Source of the DNA: Luteibacter sp. Sphag1AF
GTDB taxonomy: Bacteria > Pseudomonadota > Gammaproteobacteria > Xanthomonadales > Rhodanobacteraceae
Length of the DNA stretch: 64,000 nucleotides
Direction: 5' to 3'
NCBI RefSeq assembly: GCF_014192715.1
Contig: NZ_JACHYH010000001.1
Coordinates: forward strand, 1,178,001-1,242,000
The notes under the pieces are model-generated. The model was not told the DNA's origin, made no database searches, and worked only from the letters and a program-made list of their open reading frames with translations. How positions within the stretch are numbered: the stretch's first letter is position 1; each line of letters begins with the position of its first letter. The translations under genes were made by a program, and so were the position numbers. Of the stretch, positions 8,339 through 16,549 are shown piece after piece.

Positions 8339-9520
8339 TCAGTCGAGCGCGGTGGCCGGACCATAAAAGCCGTAACGCGTGCGCTCCGCCGGTATGCCCA
8401 GCTCATCCATGCCGGCCTTCATCGCCTTCATGAAGGCGATGGGGCCCAGCACGTACACATCCACGTCGCGTGTCGCCGGCATCCACGCGGCGAGCAGCGC
8501 GCTGTCGACAAGACCGGTGGCATCCGGCGGGTTGTCCGGCTGGTCGTGTAATTCATAGCAGGTGTAATGCTTCAGATGGGCGTGCTCACTGGCCAGCATT
8601 TCCACGTCGATGCGGAAGGCGTGCGCACATGCGTGGCGCGCCGCGTGGATGAAATGCACGGGGCGTTGTTCTGCCAGTGCAGATTCCAGCATCGGCAACG
8701 TTGCGGTGATCCCGATTCCGCCGCTGATAAGCACCAGCGGCCGACCGCTGCTCTGAAGCACGAAGTCTCCCGACGGCGGGAATAGCTCGAGCGTATCGCC
8801 GAGGTTCACGCGATCATGCAGATAGCCGGAGACCACGCCACCGGGCTGCCGTTTCACACTGATGCGATACGTGGAACCATTGGTCAACGATGAGATGGCG
8901 TAGTTGCGCCGTGTCTCCACGCCGTCAATATCCACACGCAGACCGATGTGCTGCCCCGGCTCGTGCAGCATCACCGGGCCGTTGTCGTCCGGTGCGAAGG
9001 TCAGCGAGGTTACCTCGCTGCTTTCGCGGGTCTTGGCCACCACCACAAACTGACGGGCGCCACGCCAGCCGCCGGGCTTCTTCGCCACGCTGTCGTAGAT
9101 CTTCCGCTCCTCTTCCACCAGCAGGGCCGCCAGTTGTCCGTACGCGGCACCCCAGGCATCGAGCACGGCGTCGGTAGCCACCTCGTGCCCCAGCACCTCG
9201 CGAATGGAACGCAGCAAGGTGGCGCCAACTACCGGATACAACGAAGCCGGTACCTGCATGGCCACGTGTTTGCACACGATCACGCGAACCAGGTCCGCAA
9301 GCACGTCAAGCTGGTCGATGTGGCGCGCATACGCCAGCACGGCGCGCGCAAGGGCACGCTGCTGCGCGCCGCTGTGCTGGTGGGAGGGATTGAAGTACGC
9401 ACGCACCTGTGGATTCTCTGCCAGCAGCGTGCGGTAGAAGTGCCGGGCAAGCACCTCACTGCCCGTCTCCAGCAGTGGCACGGTGGCGCGGACGATGGCA
9501 CGATGTTCGGGAGATAGCAT
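8339..9520 (-). CDS. hmp: Flavohemoglobin, nitric oxide dioxygenase
   Basis: A 393-residue three-domain protein converting NO and O2 to nitrate with NAD(P)H. The globin domain (1-140) has Y29, Q53, proximal H85 and Y95 at exactly the E. coli Hmp positions. An FAD domain follows (about 150-260, RNYAISS) and then an NAD domain (LISGGIGIT). The C-terminal end reads YGFYGPA in place of the usual FxxFGP. ATG 9520 is chosen over an in-frame start at 9595 because GAAGGAT lies 7 bases upstream and the globin begins there. It is convergent with the stressosome operon, 7 bases apart. No NsrR site is evident. Confidence 0.96.
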   Translation of the reverse strand: MLSPEHRAIVRATVPLLETGSEVLARHFYRTLLAENPQVRAYFNPSHQHSGAQQRALARAVLAYARHIDQLDVLADLVRVIVCKHVAMQVPASLYPVVGATLLRSIREVLGHEVATDAVLDAWGAAYGQLAALLVEEERKIYDSVAKKPGGWRGARQFVVVAKTRESSEVTSLTFAPDDNGPVMLHEPGQHIGLRVDIDGVETRRNYAISSLTNGSTYRISVKRQPGGVVSGYLHDRVNLGDTLELFPPSGDFVLQSSGRPLVLISGGIGITATLPMLESALAEQRPVHFIHAARHACAHAFRIDVEMLASEHAHLKHYTCYELHDQPDNPPDATGLVDSALLAAWMPATRDVDVYVLGPIAFMKAMKAGMDELGIPAERTRYGFYGPATALD

Positions 9521-9670
9521 GGTTGATCCTTCGATGGTGTCCGCAGACAACATCAACGACCGTGCCAGCAAGGATGACACGGTCGGAACAACCACTTAGA
9601 CCGTTCGACGTCGTTTTGACTGCCACTGCGCGACGTCTGATCGACCCACGCTCCAGTCAATATGACCGAA

Positions 9671-9699
9671 GGCCGTACCGCCATACAGGCGAGACGGCC
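9671..9699 (-). terminator. Hairpin downstream of the sugar porter gene
   Basis: Outer arms GGCCGT and ACGGCC and inner arms CGCC and GGCG form an imperfect hairpin 10 bases after the sugar porter stop. The T-tract is poor. It probably ends the porter transcript before the hmp promoter region; the remainder of 9521-9708 shows nothing else I can name. Confidence 0.4.
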
Positions 9700-9708
9700 C
9701 TCGCTGCA

Positions 9709-11103
9709 TCAGCGACCGATATTGCGCAGGCGTTCGCCGTGCATCAGCTTTCGCTCGATCTGCTCCAGCGTCACGCCCTTGGTTTCCGGCACCAGCCAGA
9801 ACGTGATGAGGATGAACAGCGCATTGAGCGCGCCATAAAGCCAGAACGTCTGCGCATTGCCGATACCGCTCAGCAGCGACAGGAACGTGGCGCCCACAAT
9901 GGCGTTGGCCGCCCAGTTGGTAAAGGTGGAACAGGCGATGCCGAAATCGCGTCCCTTCAGCGGTTGCACTTCCGAACACAGCGTCCAGATCAACGGGCCC
10001 GCCGACATCGCGAAACCAACAATGAAAACCAGCAGCATCGCGACGGTGAAAATCTGCTCGCCGTGCGACTGGATGCCCAGATGCATCATCGTGCCCACCA
10101 CGCCCAGCCCCGTGGCCATGATGGCGAAGCCCGCATACAGAATGGGCTTTCGACCCAGACGATCAACGAACGCGAACGCGATCAGCGTGGCGAGCACATT
10201 GGTCAGACCCACCGCAGCGGTAAACCACATCTGCGCATGCGTGTCGTATCCCATGTCCTTGAAAATGCGCGGAGCGTAGTACATCACCACATTCATGCCG
10301 GTGAACTGCTGGACAACCTGCAACAACACGCCCAGTCCCACGGAGCGACGGAAGTTGCTGTTTCCGAGGAACAGGCTCAGGCCATGCTGACGCGTCTTCA
10401 ACTGCTCTTCGATGTCGGATATTTCACGGGCGATCACGGTGTCGTCGCCGCGCAGCTTCTTCAGAACCACCTGGGCTTCATCCTTTCTTCCCCTCATCAG
10501 CAGCCAGCGCGGGCTATCGGGAAGGAAGAACAGACCCACGAGAAACAGCACACCCGGCACCGCGATCACGCCGAGCATCCAGCGCCAGTTGCCTGACGAA
10601 CTGAAGGCGGTATCGGAAAGGAATGCCACCAGAATGCCCGTGGTGATCATCAACTGATAGACGGAAATCATCGCGCCGCGAATGTGCTCTGGCGCAACCT
10701 CCGCCAGATACAGGGGCGCCGTGAACGTCGCCACGCCGATGGCCAGACCCAGCACGAAGCGTGCAACGATCAGACTTTCCGGTGACCAGGCGGCTGCACA
10801 GAACAGCGAGCCCGCCACGAACAGCACGCCGGCAAGCAAAAGCGAACGCTTCCGTCCCAGGACGGCAGACATCCAGCCTGCCCCGACCGCACCCACCGCT
10901 GCACCGCCCATCATGCTGCTGACGATGGCCTCGATCATGTGATCAGAGACTTTGAATTCCGCCTGGATGAACTGGGTGGCGCCGGAGATCACGCCGATGT
11001 CGAGGCCGAACATCAGGCCAGCGAGGGCAGCCAGTACACAGGTGGTGAACACCGCTCCGCGTACCTCAGGCGGAACGGTGGCAGCTTTGACTTGAGCATC
11101 CAT
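9709..11103 (-). CDS. Sugar porter family MFS symporter (xylose/arabinose/galactose type)
   Basis: A 464-residue inner-membrane sugar:H+ symporter with 12 predicted helices. Family signatures are GLDIGVISGA in helix 1, RFVLGLAIGV, PLYLAEVAPEHIRGAM, PDSPRWLLMRGR, QQFTGMN in helix 7, DRLGRKP and the C-terminal VPETKG. This is the AraE/GalP/XylE group; the exact pentose or hexose cannot be read from sequence. GGGGA lies 8 bases before the ATG. It is codirectional with the upstream SDR gene, 133 bases apart. The SDR resembles xylose dehydrogenase, so a pentose is the likely substrate. Confidence 0.92.
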   Translation of the reverse strand: MDAQVKAATVPPEVRGAVFTTCVLAALAGLMFGLDIGVISGATQFIQAEFKVSDHMIEAIVSSMMGGAAVGAVGAGWMSAVLGRKRSLLLAGVLFVAGSLFCAAAWSPESLIVARFVLGLAIGVATFTAPLYLAEVAPEHIRGAMISVYQLMITTGILVAFLSDTAFSSSGNWRWMLGVIAVPGVLFLVGLFFLPDSPRWLLMRGRKDEAQVVLKKLRGDDTVIAREISDIEEQLKTRQHGLSLFLGNSNFRRSVGLGVLLQVVQQFTGMNVVMYYAPRIFKDMGYDTHAQMWFTAAVGLTNVLATLIAFAFVDRLGRKPILYAGFAIMATGLGVVGTMMHLGIQSHGEQIFTVAMLLVFIVGFAMSAGPLIWTLCSEVQPLKGRDFGIACSTFTNWAANAIVGATFLSLLSGIGNAQTFWLYGALNALFILITFWLVPETKGVTLEQIERKLMHGERLRNIGR

Positions 11104-11236
11104 GGGTGATTCCCCAGCGTGAGAAGGGGAAAATTGAATGCCGTGGCATGTGTTCTTGCTGTCATCAGCAAGTGCGCATGGCGTTAGTCCTCATCTGCGA
11201 TTCATGCCGCACGGGTATTGCGAGCCAGGGATCGGG

Positions 11237-12001
11237 CTATGCCCAGCCACCATCCACGATGAAGTTCTGGCCGGTGCACATGCGGCTGTCATCAGCGGCG
11301 AGGAAGAGGGCGGCACGTGCCAGGTCTTCCGGGAGAAGATGTCCGGGCATGCACTGCACTCGCCTGATCTCTGCTTCGCCTTCCTCGTCCAGCCAAAGGC
11401 GCTGCTGCTTCTCGGTGATGACCCAGCCGGGAACGAGGCAGTTGATACGGATGCGCTGCTGACCCAGTTCGCGGGCCATGCCGTTGACGAATCCGCTGAT
11501 GGCGGCCTTGGCCATCGCGTACATCGGGTAGCCCGCGTTCTTGCGCATCCATCCTGTGGAACCAAGACATATGACGGAGCCACCACCCAACGACTGCATG
11601 TCGGCGAGCACTGCCTGCGTCGCAAAATATTGATGACGAAGATTCGTGGCCACGCTTTGATCAAACGCGGCTGGCGTCGTGTCGGCGAACTGATGGCGCA
11701 CGTCGTTGGCGGCGTTGTTGATCAGCACTCCGATGGGGCCGAACGCCGAACGCACCTCGGTCACGGCCCGGTCCAGCGCGGCGGGGTCGGACAAATCGCA
11801 TGGCACGAAGCGCGGTGGATGCATGGCGTCGGCCAGCGTTGCTGCCAGTCGCTCGCCGCCTGGCTGATCCAGATCGAGAAACCCTACTTTAGCGCCCTGG
11901 CGCGCGAAATGCTCGACGAACGAAGCGCCGATGCCACTGGCGCCTCCGGTAATCAGAACGACTTTGTCGATGAGACTGGGATAGGTCGCGAACGCGCTCA
12001 T
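11237..12001 (-). CDS. SDR oxidoreductase resembling NAD-dependent D-xylose 1-dehydrogenase
   Basis: A 254-residue short-chain dehydrogenase with cofactor motif TGGASGIGA, NNAAND, catalytic Ser in CLGSTGW and Tyr/Lys in YAMAK. The N terminus (YPSL then VVLITGG), FARQGAKVGFLDLD, the NLRHQYFATQAV stretch and the CTGQNFIVDGGW end closely match my recollection of Caulobacter XylB, the first enzyme of oxidative (Weimberg-type) pentose catabolism. ATG 12001 is chosen because the family match starts there; an in-frame ATG at 12121 adds 40 unrelated residues. The porter downstream could supply its substrate. Other aldose dehydrogenase activities remain possible. Confidence 0.82.
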   Translation of the reverse strand: MSAFATYPSLIDKVVLITGGASGIGASFVEHFARQGAKVGFLDLDQPGGERLAATLADAMHPPRFVPCDLSDPAALDRAVTEVRSAFGPIGVLINNAANDVRHQFADTTPAAFDQSVATNLRHQYFATQAVLADMQSLGGGSVICLGSTGWMRKNAGYPMYAMAKAAISGFVNGMARELGQQRIRINCLVPGWVITEKQQRLWLDEEGEAEIRRVQCMPGHLLPEDLARAALFLAADDSRMCTGQNFIVDGGWA

Positions 12002-12034
12002 GCCTGGACAATTCCTCGGGAAAAGCGAAGTGAT

Positions 12035-12050
12035 CAAAGTGACGACTTTG
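12035..12050. promoter_or_regulatory. Palindromic candidate operator in the divergent promoter region
   Basis: CAAAGT and ACTTTG flank GACG, a perfect 6-base inverted repeat, 34 bases before the SDR start. A second palindrome, GCAATTGC, is at 12063-12070. The region serves both the SDR/porter unit and the divergent HTH-GAF gene, so it may be an operator for either. Confidence 0.4.
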
Positions 12051-12152
12051 TGAGAATGGATCGCAATTGCACATCGTAACGCTGACGTCACGTGCCCCGG
12101 AGGGATCATCGGCAGCGACACAAAAAATCATAAGCACTGTGCCGTAGATGCT

Positions 12153-12971
12153 GTGTTAGTTTGGCTGATCCTCTTCTGCTCGAACTTCCATTTGGCCACC
12201 CAAAGCAAAAACGATCTATCTCCCGACGACGATCCCACGCTGACCACGCGGGACGCTGCGAATCTTTTGGGGGTTTCGGTGAGTACCGCGCAGAAATGGA
12301 TTGAAAGTGGAGAGCTTGCGTCCTGGAAAACGCCCGGTGGACATCGTCGCGTGCGACGCAGTGCGGTGCTTGGTTTGCTGGACCAGCGCACGGCCGGTGG
12401 ATCGCGGTCTACTGGCGCGCGTCATCTAATTGGCGAAACGGCCGCCGAGATGCAGCCGTTGCGCGAGCCAGGCTATGTCACTCCCGCAGACGAAGACGCC
12501 CGGCTCCGCTCGACGGCACGCACCGGCCTTGTGGATTCTCACGCTGATCCTGCATTTGACCGGATCACCTGGCTGGCCAGCCTGATCGTAGGCACACCGG
12601 TATCGCTGTTGACCGTGCTGACCGCGAGGCGCCAGTGGTTCAAGTCGCGCCAGGGCACCGACATGGTGGAGACGCCGCGCGAATGGGCGTTCTGCAACCA
12701 CGCGATCCTTGCCGACGGCGTGCTGGTCGTGGAAGACGCGTGCGAGGACGAGCGCTTCCGCGACAACCCGCTGGTCATCGGCGAACAGCACGTGCGCTTC
12801 TACGCCGGGTACGCGGTACGCGCTCCGGACGGACACGCGATTGGCACGCTATGCGTGCTGGACCGCAAGCCTCGCACTCTGGACCCGGTGCAGGAACGCG
12901 GGCTGCGTGCACTGGCTGCCATCGCCAATGACGAAATCCGTTTGAGAATGTGCGAACGGGGCCTGACCTGA
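12153..12971 (+). CDS. Excisionase/MerR-like HTH fused to a GAF domain
   Basis: A cytoplasmic protein of up to 272 residues. Residues about 28-78 form a BldC/excisionase-type winged helix (TTRDAANLLGVSVSTAQKW and WKTPGGHRRV), a DNA-binding fold. Residues about 130-265 form a GAF domain (FDRITWLASLIVGTP, REWAFCNHAI, VVEDACEDERF, GTLCVLDRKP) of the kind usually found in front of kinases or cyclases. The start is uncertain: GTG 12153 has no good ribosome site and encodes an unlikely hydrophobic leader; TTG 12192 may be real. Divergent from the sugar genes. It is probably a ligand-responsive regulator; the ligand is unknown. Confidence 0.8.
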   Translation: MLVWLILFCSNFHLATQSKNDLSPDDDPTLTTRDAANLLGVSVSTAQKWIESGELASWKTPGGHRRVRRSAVLGLLDQRTAGGSRSTGARHLIGETAAEMQPLREPGYVTPADEDARLRSTARTGLVDSHADPAFDRITWLASLIVGTPVSLLTVLTARRQWFKSRQGTDMVETPREWAFCNHAILADGVLVVEDACEDERFRDNPLVIGEQHVRFYAGYAVRAPDGHAIGTLCVLDRKPRTLDPVQERGLRALAAIANDEIRLRMCERGLT

Positions 12972-13024
12972 GGGCTGCATTGCGCGCACAATGCAGCGGC
13001 AACTCACCGTCATGGAGCTTCCTC

Positions 13025-13792
13025 ATGCGCTTGAACGTTCTTGCTTTGTTGCTTGCCGCCTCACTGCCTGCCGCCGCACTGGCGGATCAGGCGACCACGC
13101 CCGGCGCCGTTCCGGCCGCCGTCACGGCGGCGGTGAACGACCCTGCCCGGCAGGCCGATGCCGTCAATGACTCTCGCCGCAAGATCACCGAACTGGCCAC
13201 GTTCGCCGGTGTGCAGCCGGGTCAGCGCGTGGTCGACCTGATCCCCGGCAGCGGCTATTTCACCCGGGTGTTCAGTCAGATCGTGGGCCCGAAGGGACGC
13301 GTGTTTGCCGTGTGGCCCACCGAGTACGCGAAGGAAGCGGAGTCGGACGTCAAGGGATCGCGCGCGCTGGCTGCCGATCCGCATTACAACAACGTCGTGG
13401 TGCTGGTGCAGCCGGCTGCTGCCGTCAGCCTTCCCGAGAAGGCCGACGTGGTATTCACTTCGCAGAACTACCACGACTACCCCGACCCCTTCATGGGCAA
13501 GGTGGACCTGGCCAGGTTCGACAAGCAGGTATTCGACGCGCTGAAGCCCGGCGGCACGTTCGTGGTGATCGACCACGTGGCGGAGGCTGGCTCCGGCCTG
13601 CGCGACACCAACACGCTGCATCGCATCGACCCGGCCATCGTGCGCAAGCAGGTGGAGGCGGCTGGCTTCGTGTTCGACGGCGAAAGCAATGTACTGCGCA
13701 ACCCGGCCGACGATCACACGCTGAAAGTCTTCGATCCGAAGATTCGCGGGAAGACCGACCAGTTCGTCTATCGGTTCCGCAAGCCTAAGTAA
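13025..13792 (+). CDS. Exported class I SAM-methyltransferase-like protein (COG4798 type)
   Basis: A 255-residue protein with a clear signal peptide (residues 1-20, LLLAASLPAAALA then DQ). The mature part has a Rossmann methyltransferase core: a glycine-rich motif in VDLIPGSGYFTRVF, an acidic motif, FTSQNYHDY, and GGTFVVIDHV. This is the predicted methyltransferase family COG4798. SAM is not expected in the periplasm, so the substrate and even the activity are open. ATG 13025 is chosen because GGAG precedes it and the signal peptide starts there. It is convergent with the VOC gene, sharing a hairpin at the ends. Confidence 0.85.
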   Translation: MRLNVLALLLAASLPAAALADQATTPGAVPAAVTAAVNDPARQADAVNDSRRKITELATFAGVQPGQRVVDLIPGSGYFTRVFSQIVGPKGRVFAVWPTEYAKEAESDVKGSRALAADPHYNNVVVLVQPAAAVSLPEKADVVFTSQNYHDYPDPFMGKVDLARFDKQVFDALKPGGTFVVIDHVAEAGSGLRDTNTLHRIDPAIVRKQVEAAGFVFDGESNVLRNPADDHTLKVFDPKIRGKTDQFVYRFRKPK

Positions 13793-13798
13793 AACAAC

Positions 13799-13833
13799 GG
13801 AAGTTACGGCCCCTTCCAGGGGTCGTAACTTCC
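13799..13833. terminator. Bidirectional hairpin terminator between methyltransferase and VOC genes
   Basis: GGAAGTTACG (13799-13808) pairs perfectly with CGTAACTTCC (13824-13833), and the loop itself pairs (CCCCT with AGGGG around TCC). The near-continuous 16-base-pair stem covers the last bases of the VOC gene and begins 6 bases after the methyltransferase stop. AAAAC on the 5' side gives a modest T-tract for the minus strand. Confidence 0.7.
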
Positions 13834-14223
13834 GATGTACCAGAGATGGCCTTCAGGGTCGCGCGCGCTGTAACCAGCCCCGCCATACTCTTTCTCCGAA
13901 TAGGCATCGACGATGATCGCGCCTGCTGCCACGGCGTTGTCGTAGTGCGCGCGGCAATGGGTGACCGTGATGCATGAGCACTGGGTCTGTCTGCCGCCCG
14001 CCTCGTCCGGCTGCATCATCAGCTGGCCGAACGGCGTGTCGTCGCGCACGCTGCCCAGCATGACCATGCCGGAGCCGTAAGTCAGCTGGGCATGTTCCAC
14101 CTGGCCCTGAGCGTCTTCGTAAACGGCTTGTTGGGTGAAGCCAAAGGCCTTGCAGAGGAAAGCGATGGCGGCATGCGCGTCGCGATAGCGCAGGCACGGA
14201 ATGATCGTACTGCCCGTTGACAT
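13804..14223 (-). CDS. VOC/glyoxalase-fold protein (PhnB-like)
   Basis: A 139-residue single-domain vicinal-oxygen-chelate protein with paired beta-alpha-beta-beta-beta modules (IIPCLRYRDAHAAIAFLCKAFGF, then VEHAQLTYGSGMVMLG) and the typical end YSARDPEGHLWYIGSYDPW. Such proteins act as glyoxalases, dioxygenases or antibiotic-binding proteins; the activity cannot be told from sequence. GGAG at 14229-14232 is the ribosome site, directly adjoining a hairpin at 14233-14260. It lies downstream of the chemoreceptor gene on the same strand. Confidence 0.85.
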   Translation of the reverse strand: MSTGSTIIPCLRYRDAHAAIAFLCKAFGFTQQAVYEDAQGQVEHAQLTYGSGMVMLGSVRDDTPFGQLMMQPDEAGGRQTQCSCITVTHCRAHYDNAVAAGAIIVDAYSEKEYGGAGYSARDPEGHLWYIGSYDPWKGP

Positions 14224-14232
14224 GGCGTTCTC

Positions 14233-14260
14233 CGGCGTAAGTTGGAAGCAACTTACGCCG
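14233..14260 (-). terminator. Perfect hairpin between chemoreceptor and VOC genes
   Basis: CGGCGTAAGTTG and CAACTTACGCCG form a perfect 12-base-pair stem with a 4-base loop, 10 bases after the chemoreceptor stop and immediately before the VOC ribosome site. There is no T-run. It could end most chemoreceptor transcripts or attenuate VOC expression. Confidence 0.55.
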
Positions 14261-14270
14261 AAGTTGGCGC

Positions 14271-15611
14271 TCAGGCGAGTTCCGCCACCGCGCGGCGCAC
14301 CACGTCAATGCCGCCGGCCTGCGCATCGGTCGCGTGGGCCACGTCTGCCACCCGCTCGCGCACGGCAGACACCGAGGTGAGGATGTCCCGCATGGCGGCG
14401 CTGGCATCCGTACTGCGCGCGCTTCCTTCTTCCACGCGCAGCAGCGTCTTCTCGATGAGCGTGCGGATTTCCCGCGCCGACTCGGCACTTCGTTGCGACA
14501 GCAGGCGGACTTCCTGAGCCACGACCGCAAAGCCGCGACCGTGCGCACCGGAGCGCGCCGCCTCGATGGCGGCATTCAACGACAGGATGTTGGTCTGGAA
14601 GGCGATGCTGTCGATCATGCTGACGATTTCCGCGATGTCGCGCGCACCTTCATGGATGGCCGCCATCGTGGCGATCACGGCGTTGACCATCTCGCCGCCA
14701 TCGGCAGCCGAACGGCTGGCTTCGGTAGCCAGATCATTGGTCGCGCGCGCCTGCTTCGCGATGGCCGGCACGGTGTCGGCAAGATCGGCCAGCGAGGTAT
14801 GCAGCGTGCGCGTGGCGCGCGTCTGCGCCGTGACGTCGGTGGCGTACTTCACCACTTTGAACGGGCGACCGGCCATGTCGAAGATCGGGTTGTAGGTGCC
14901 CTGAATCCAGATTTCCCGGCCGGCGCGATCCACGCGACGGTACAGCGATGCGTCGTATTCGCCCCGACCGAGCTTTTCCCAGAAGGCGAGATACTCCGCG
15001 CTTTCGCGCTCTTTGGGGTCCACGAACATCCGGTGATGCTGGCCGATCACTTCCTCACGGGTGTAACCCATGGTTTGCAGGAAGTTGTCGTTGGCCTCCA
15101 GGATGATGCCGTCCAGCGTGAAGCTGATGACGGCCTGGGCCTTGTCGATGGCGGCGAGGCGGCCTTCCATGTCGGCAATCTGGAGACGTCGCGCGGTGAC
15201 GTCGGTCGCGCACTTCACCACTTTATAGGGTTTGCCGTCGCGCCCCAGCACAGGGTTGTAGCTGGCCTGAATCCAGACCTCGCGCCCGTCGGAGGCAAGG
15301 CGCCGGTACATGGCCGAATCGGCCCGTCCCGCTGCAAGGTTTTTCCAGAACTCCGCGTAAGCGGGCAGTTCGGCTTCGGCGGGGTCCATGAACATGCGGT
15401 GGTGTCTGCCCACGATGTCCTTCAACTCGTAACCGAAGGTGTCGAGGAACAACTGGTTGGCCGTGAGCACCGTGCCGTCGACGCGGAACTCGATGACCGC
15501 CTGGGTCCGGTTCAAGGCGTCCATCTGGCTACGTACATCCGTGCGCGTGCGGCCTCCTGCCCGTTTGAAGACCGACGTCAGGCCGGCCAGCATCGTCATT
15601 GTCACGGTCAT
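14271..15611 (-). CDS. Cytoplasmic methyl-accepting chemoreceptor with tandem PAS domains (BdlA/Aer-like)
   Basis: A 446-residue soluble chemoreceptor without membrane helices. Two tandem PAS domains (about 35-145 and 155-270) are visibly duplicated: both contain GR(H/Q)HHRMF-like and (V/I)WIQxxYNP motifs followed by KVVKxATDVTA. A short MCP signalling domain follows (about 280-446) with the hairpin tip core [20 protein letters not shown] and [12 protein letters not shown]. This layout matches Pseudomonas BdlA, which links energy or redox state to biofilm dispersal. The start is uncertain among ATG 15611, GTG 15605 and ATG 15599, since a strong GGGGGAGGA lies at 15612-15620. A FliA-like promoter lies upstream. 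Confidence 0.92.
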   Translation of the reverse strand: MTVTMTMLAGLTSVFKRAGGRTRTDVRSQMDALNRTQAVIEFRVDGTVLTANQLFLDTFGYELKDIVGRHHRMFMDPAEAELPAYAEFWKNLAAGRADSAMYRRLASDGREVWIQASYNPVLGRDGKPYKVVKCATDVTARRLQIADMEGRLAAIDKAQAVISFTLDGIILEANDNFLQTMGYTREEVIGQHHRMFVDPKERESAEYLAFWEKLGRGEYDASLYRRVDRAGREIWIQGTYNPIFDMAGRPFKVVKYATDVTAQTRATRTLHTSLADLADTVPAIAKQARATNDLATEASRSAADGGEMVNAVIATMAAIHEGARDIAEIVSMIDSIAFQTNILSLNAAIEAARSGAHGRGFAVVAQEVRLLSQRSAESAREIRTLIEKTLLRVEEGSARSTDASAAMRDILTSVSAVRERVADVAHATDAQAGGIDVVRRAVAELA

Positions 15612-15670
15612 TCCTCCCCCACCCACAGGTCCGGCCCGGACTCATGCTCCGGACTTCGCCTTGAGGTCGG

Positions 15671-15697
15671 TTATCGGCCCTGTGATGAGGGGCTTGA
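15671..15697 (-). promoter_or_regulatory. FliA (sigma-28)-like promoter of the chemoreceptor gene
   Basis: On the minus strand the exact sigma-28 -10 sequence GCCGATAA (15678 to 15671) is preceded after 15 bases by TCAAG, close to the -35 consensus TAAAG. The predicted transcript start is about 50 bases before the ATG. The gene type (chemoreceptor) fits flagellar-class control. The rest of 15698-15831 holds no gene. Confidence 0.65.
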
Positions 15698-15831
15698 ACG
15701 CCGGACGGCCGCCCGCGCGCCACATAAACCTCGCCAAATCAATGAGTTAAAAAATGAGCGTCAAGACCATGTGAAGCCATGCCGATTCTGCGTAGCGAGC
15801 ATGCTGGTTGGATCGTGGCAAACCGTGCAGG

Positions 15832-16449
15832 TCAAAGCTTCGGAATGCGGATGCGGCTGATCATCAGCGCCCCGGAACCTGCAAAAAGCAGCACCAGCGG
15901 ATGCAGTTCGAGCCGACCGAAAGACAGCGTGCCACCCCACAGGCTGTCGCCCAGGGCACCGTAGAACGCCGCCACGGCCAGCATCGCGACCAGGATCAGC
16001 GTGGTCGGGATCGGCGTTCCCTCGAAATATTTGACCTTGTCGCCACCGGCCGACATGGCTTCGGCCGTGACGTTGTAGCGGGCCAGACGCGATACGCCAC
16101 AGGCGACGAACGCCACGAGCACTACGCGATCCAGCGAACCCTGCATGCCGCATCCGTAAGCGATGGCGGCGGGCACTACGCCGAACGAGATGACGTCGGC
16201 CAGTGAGTCGAGCTCACGGCCCAGCGCAGAGCTTTTCTGACGCCAGCGGGCGACACGCCCGTCCAGGATGTCGAAAACCAGCGCCACCACAACCAGTGAG
16301 CAGGCCAGATAGATGTGCCAGACCTCGCCATACTGGAGATAGGACATCATCGAAAACAGCGCGCTGACACCCGCCGCGGCATTTCCCAGCGTGAACCAGT
16401 CGGCGAGATGGAACTCGCGAATCATCGCAAAGGGTCGGCGCGCATTCAT
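15832..16449 (-). CDS. pssA: CDP-diacylglycerol-serine O-phosphatidyltransferase
   Basis: A 205-residue membrane enzyme making phosphatidylserine from CDP-diacylglycerol and serine, the precursor of phosphatidylethanolamine. The complete CDP-alcohol phosphotransferase motif is present in FDILDGRVAR, spaced 8 residues to G, then 3 and 3 to the last two Asp residues (GRELDSLAD). Several membrane helices follow. ATG 16449 (MNARRP) is chosen because the family match starts there; an alternative is ATG 16425 (MIREFH). The frame is open far upstream but antisense to the FAD gene. It is probably transcribed alone or with the FAD gene upstream. Confidence 0.92.
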   Translation of the reverse strand: MNARRPFAMIREFHLADWFTLGNAAAGVSALFSMMSYLQYGEVWHIYLACSLVVVALVFDILDGRVARWRQKSSALGRELDSLADVISFGVVPAAIAYGCGMQGSLDRVVLVAFVACGVSRLARYNVTAEAMSAGGDKVKYFEGTPIPTTLILVAMLAVAAFYGALGDSLWGGTLSFGRLELHPLVLLFAGSGALMISRIRIPKL

Positions 16450-16549
16450 GGGCGGATGGCAGTCCTGTGAGGTCAGAAAATACAGATGATCGGTGAGCCT
16501 AACCCGACACGCGGCCGGGGTGAAGGCAGACTTCCGGCAGGTCGTAAGA

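Noticed and set aside
9521-9708. NsrR or Fnr site upstream of hmp
   Set aside because: No AT-rich 11-1-11 NsrR-like or TTGAT-N4-ATCAA sequence is recognisable in the gap.
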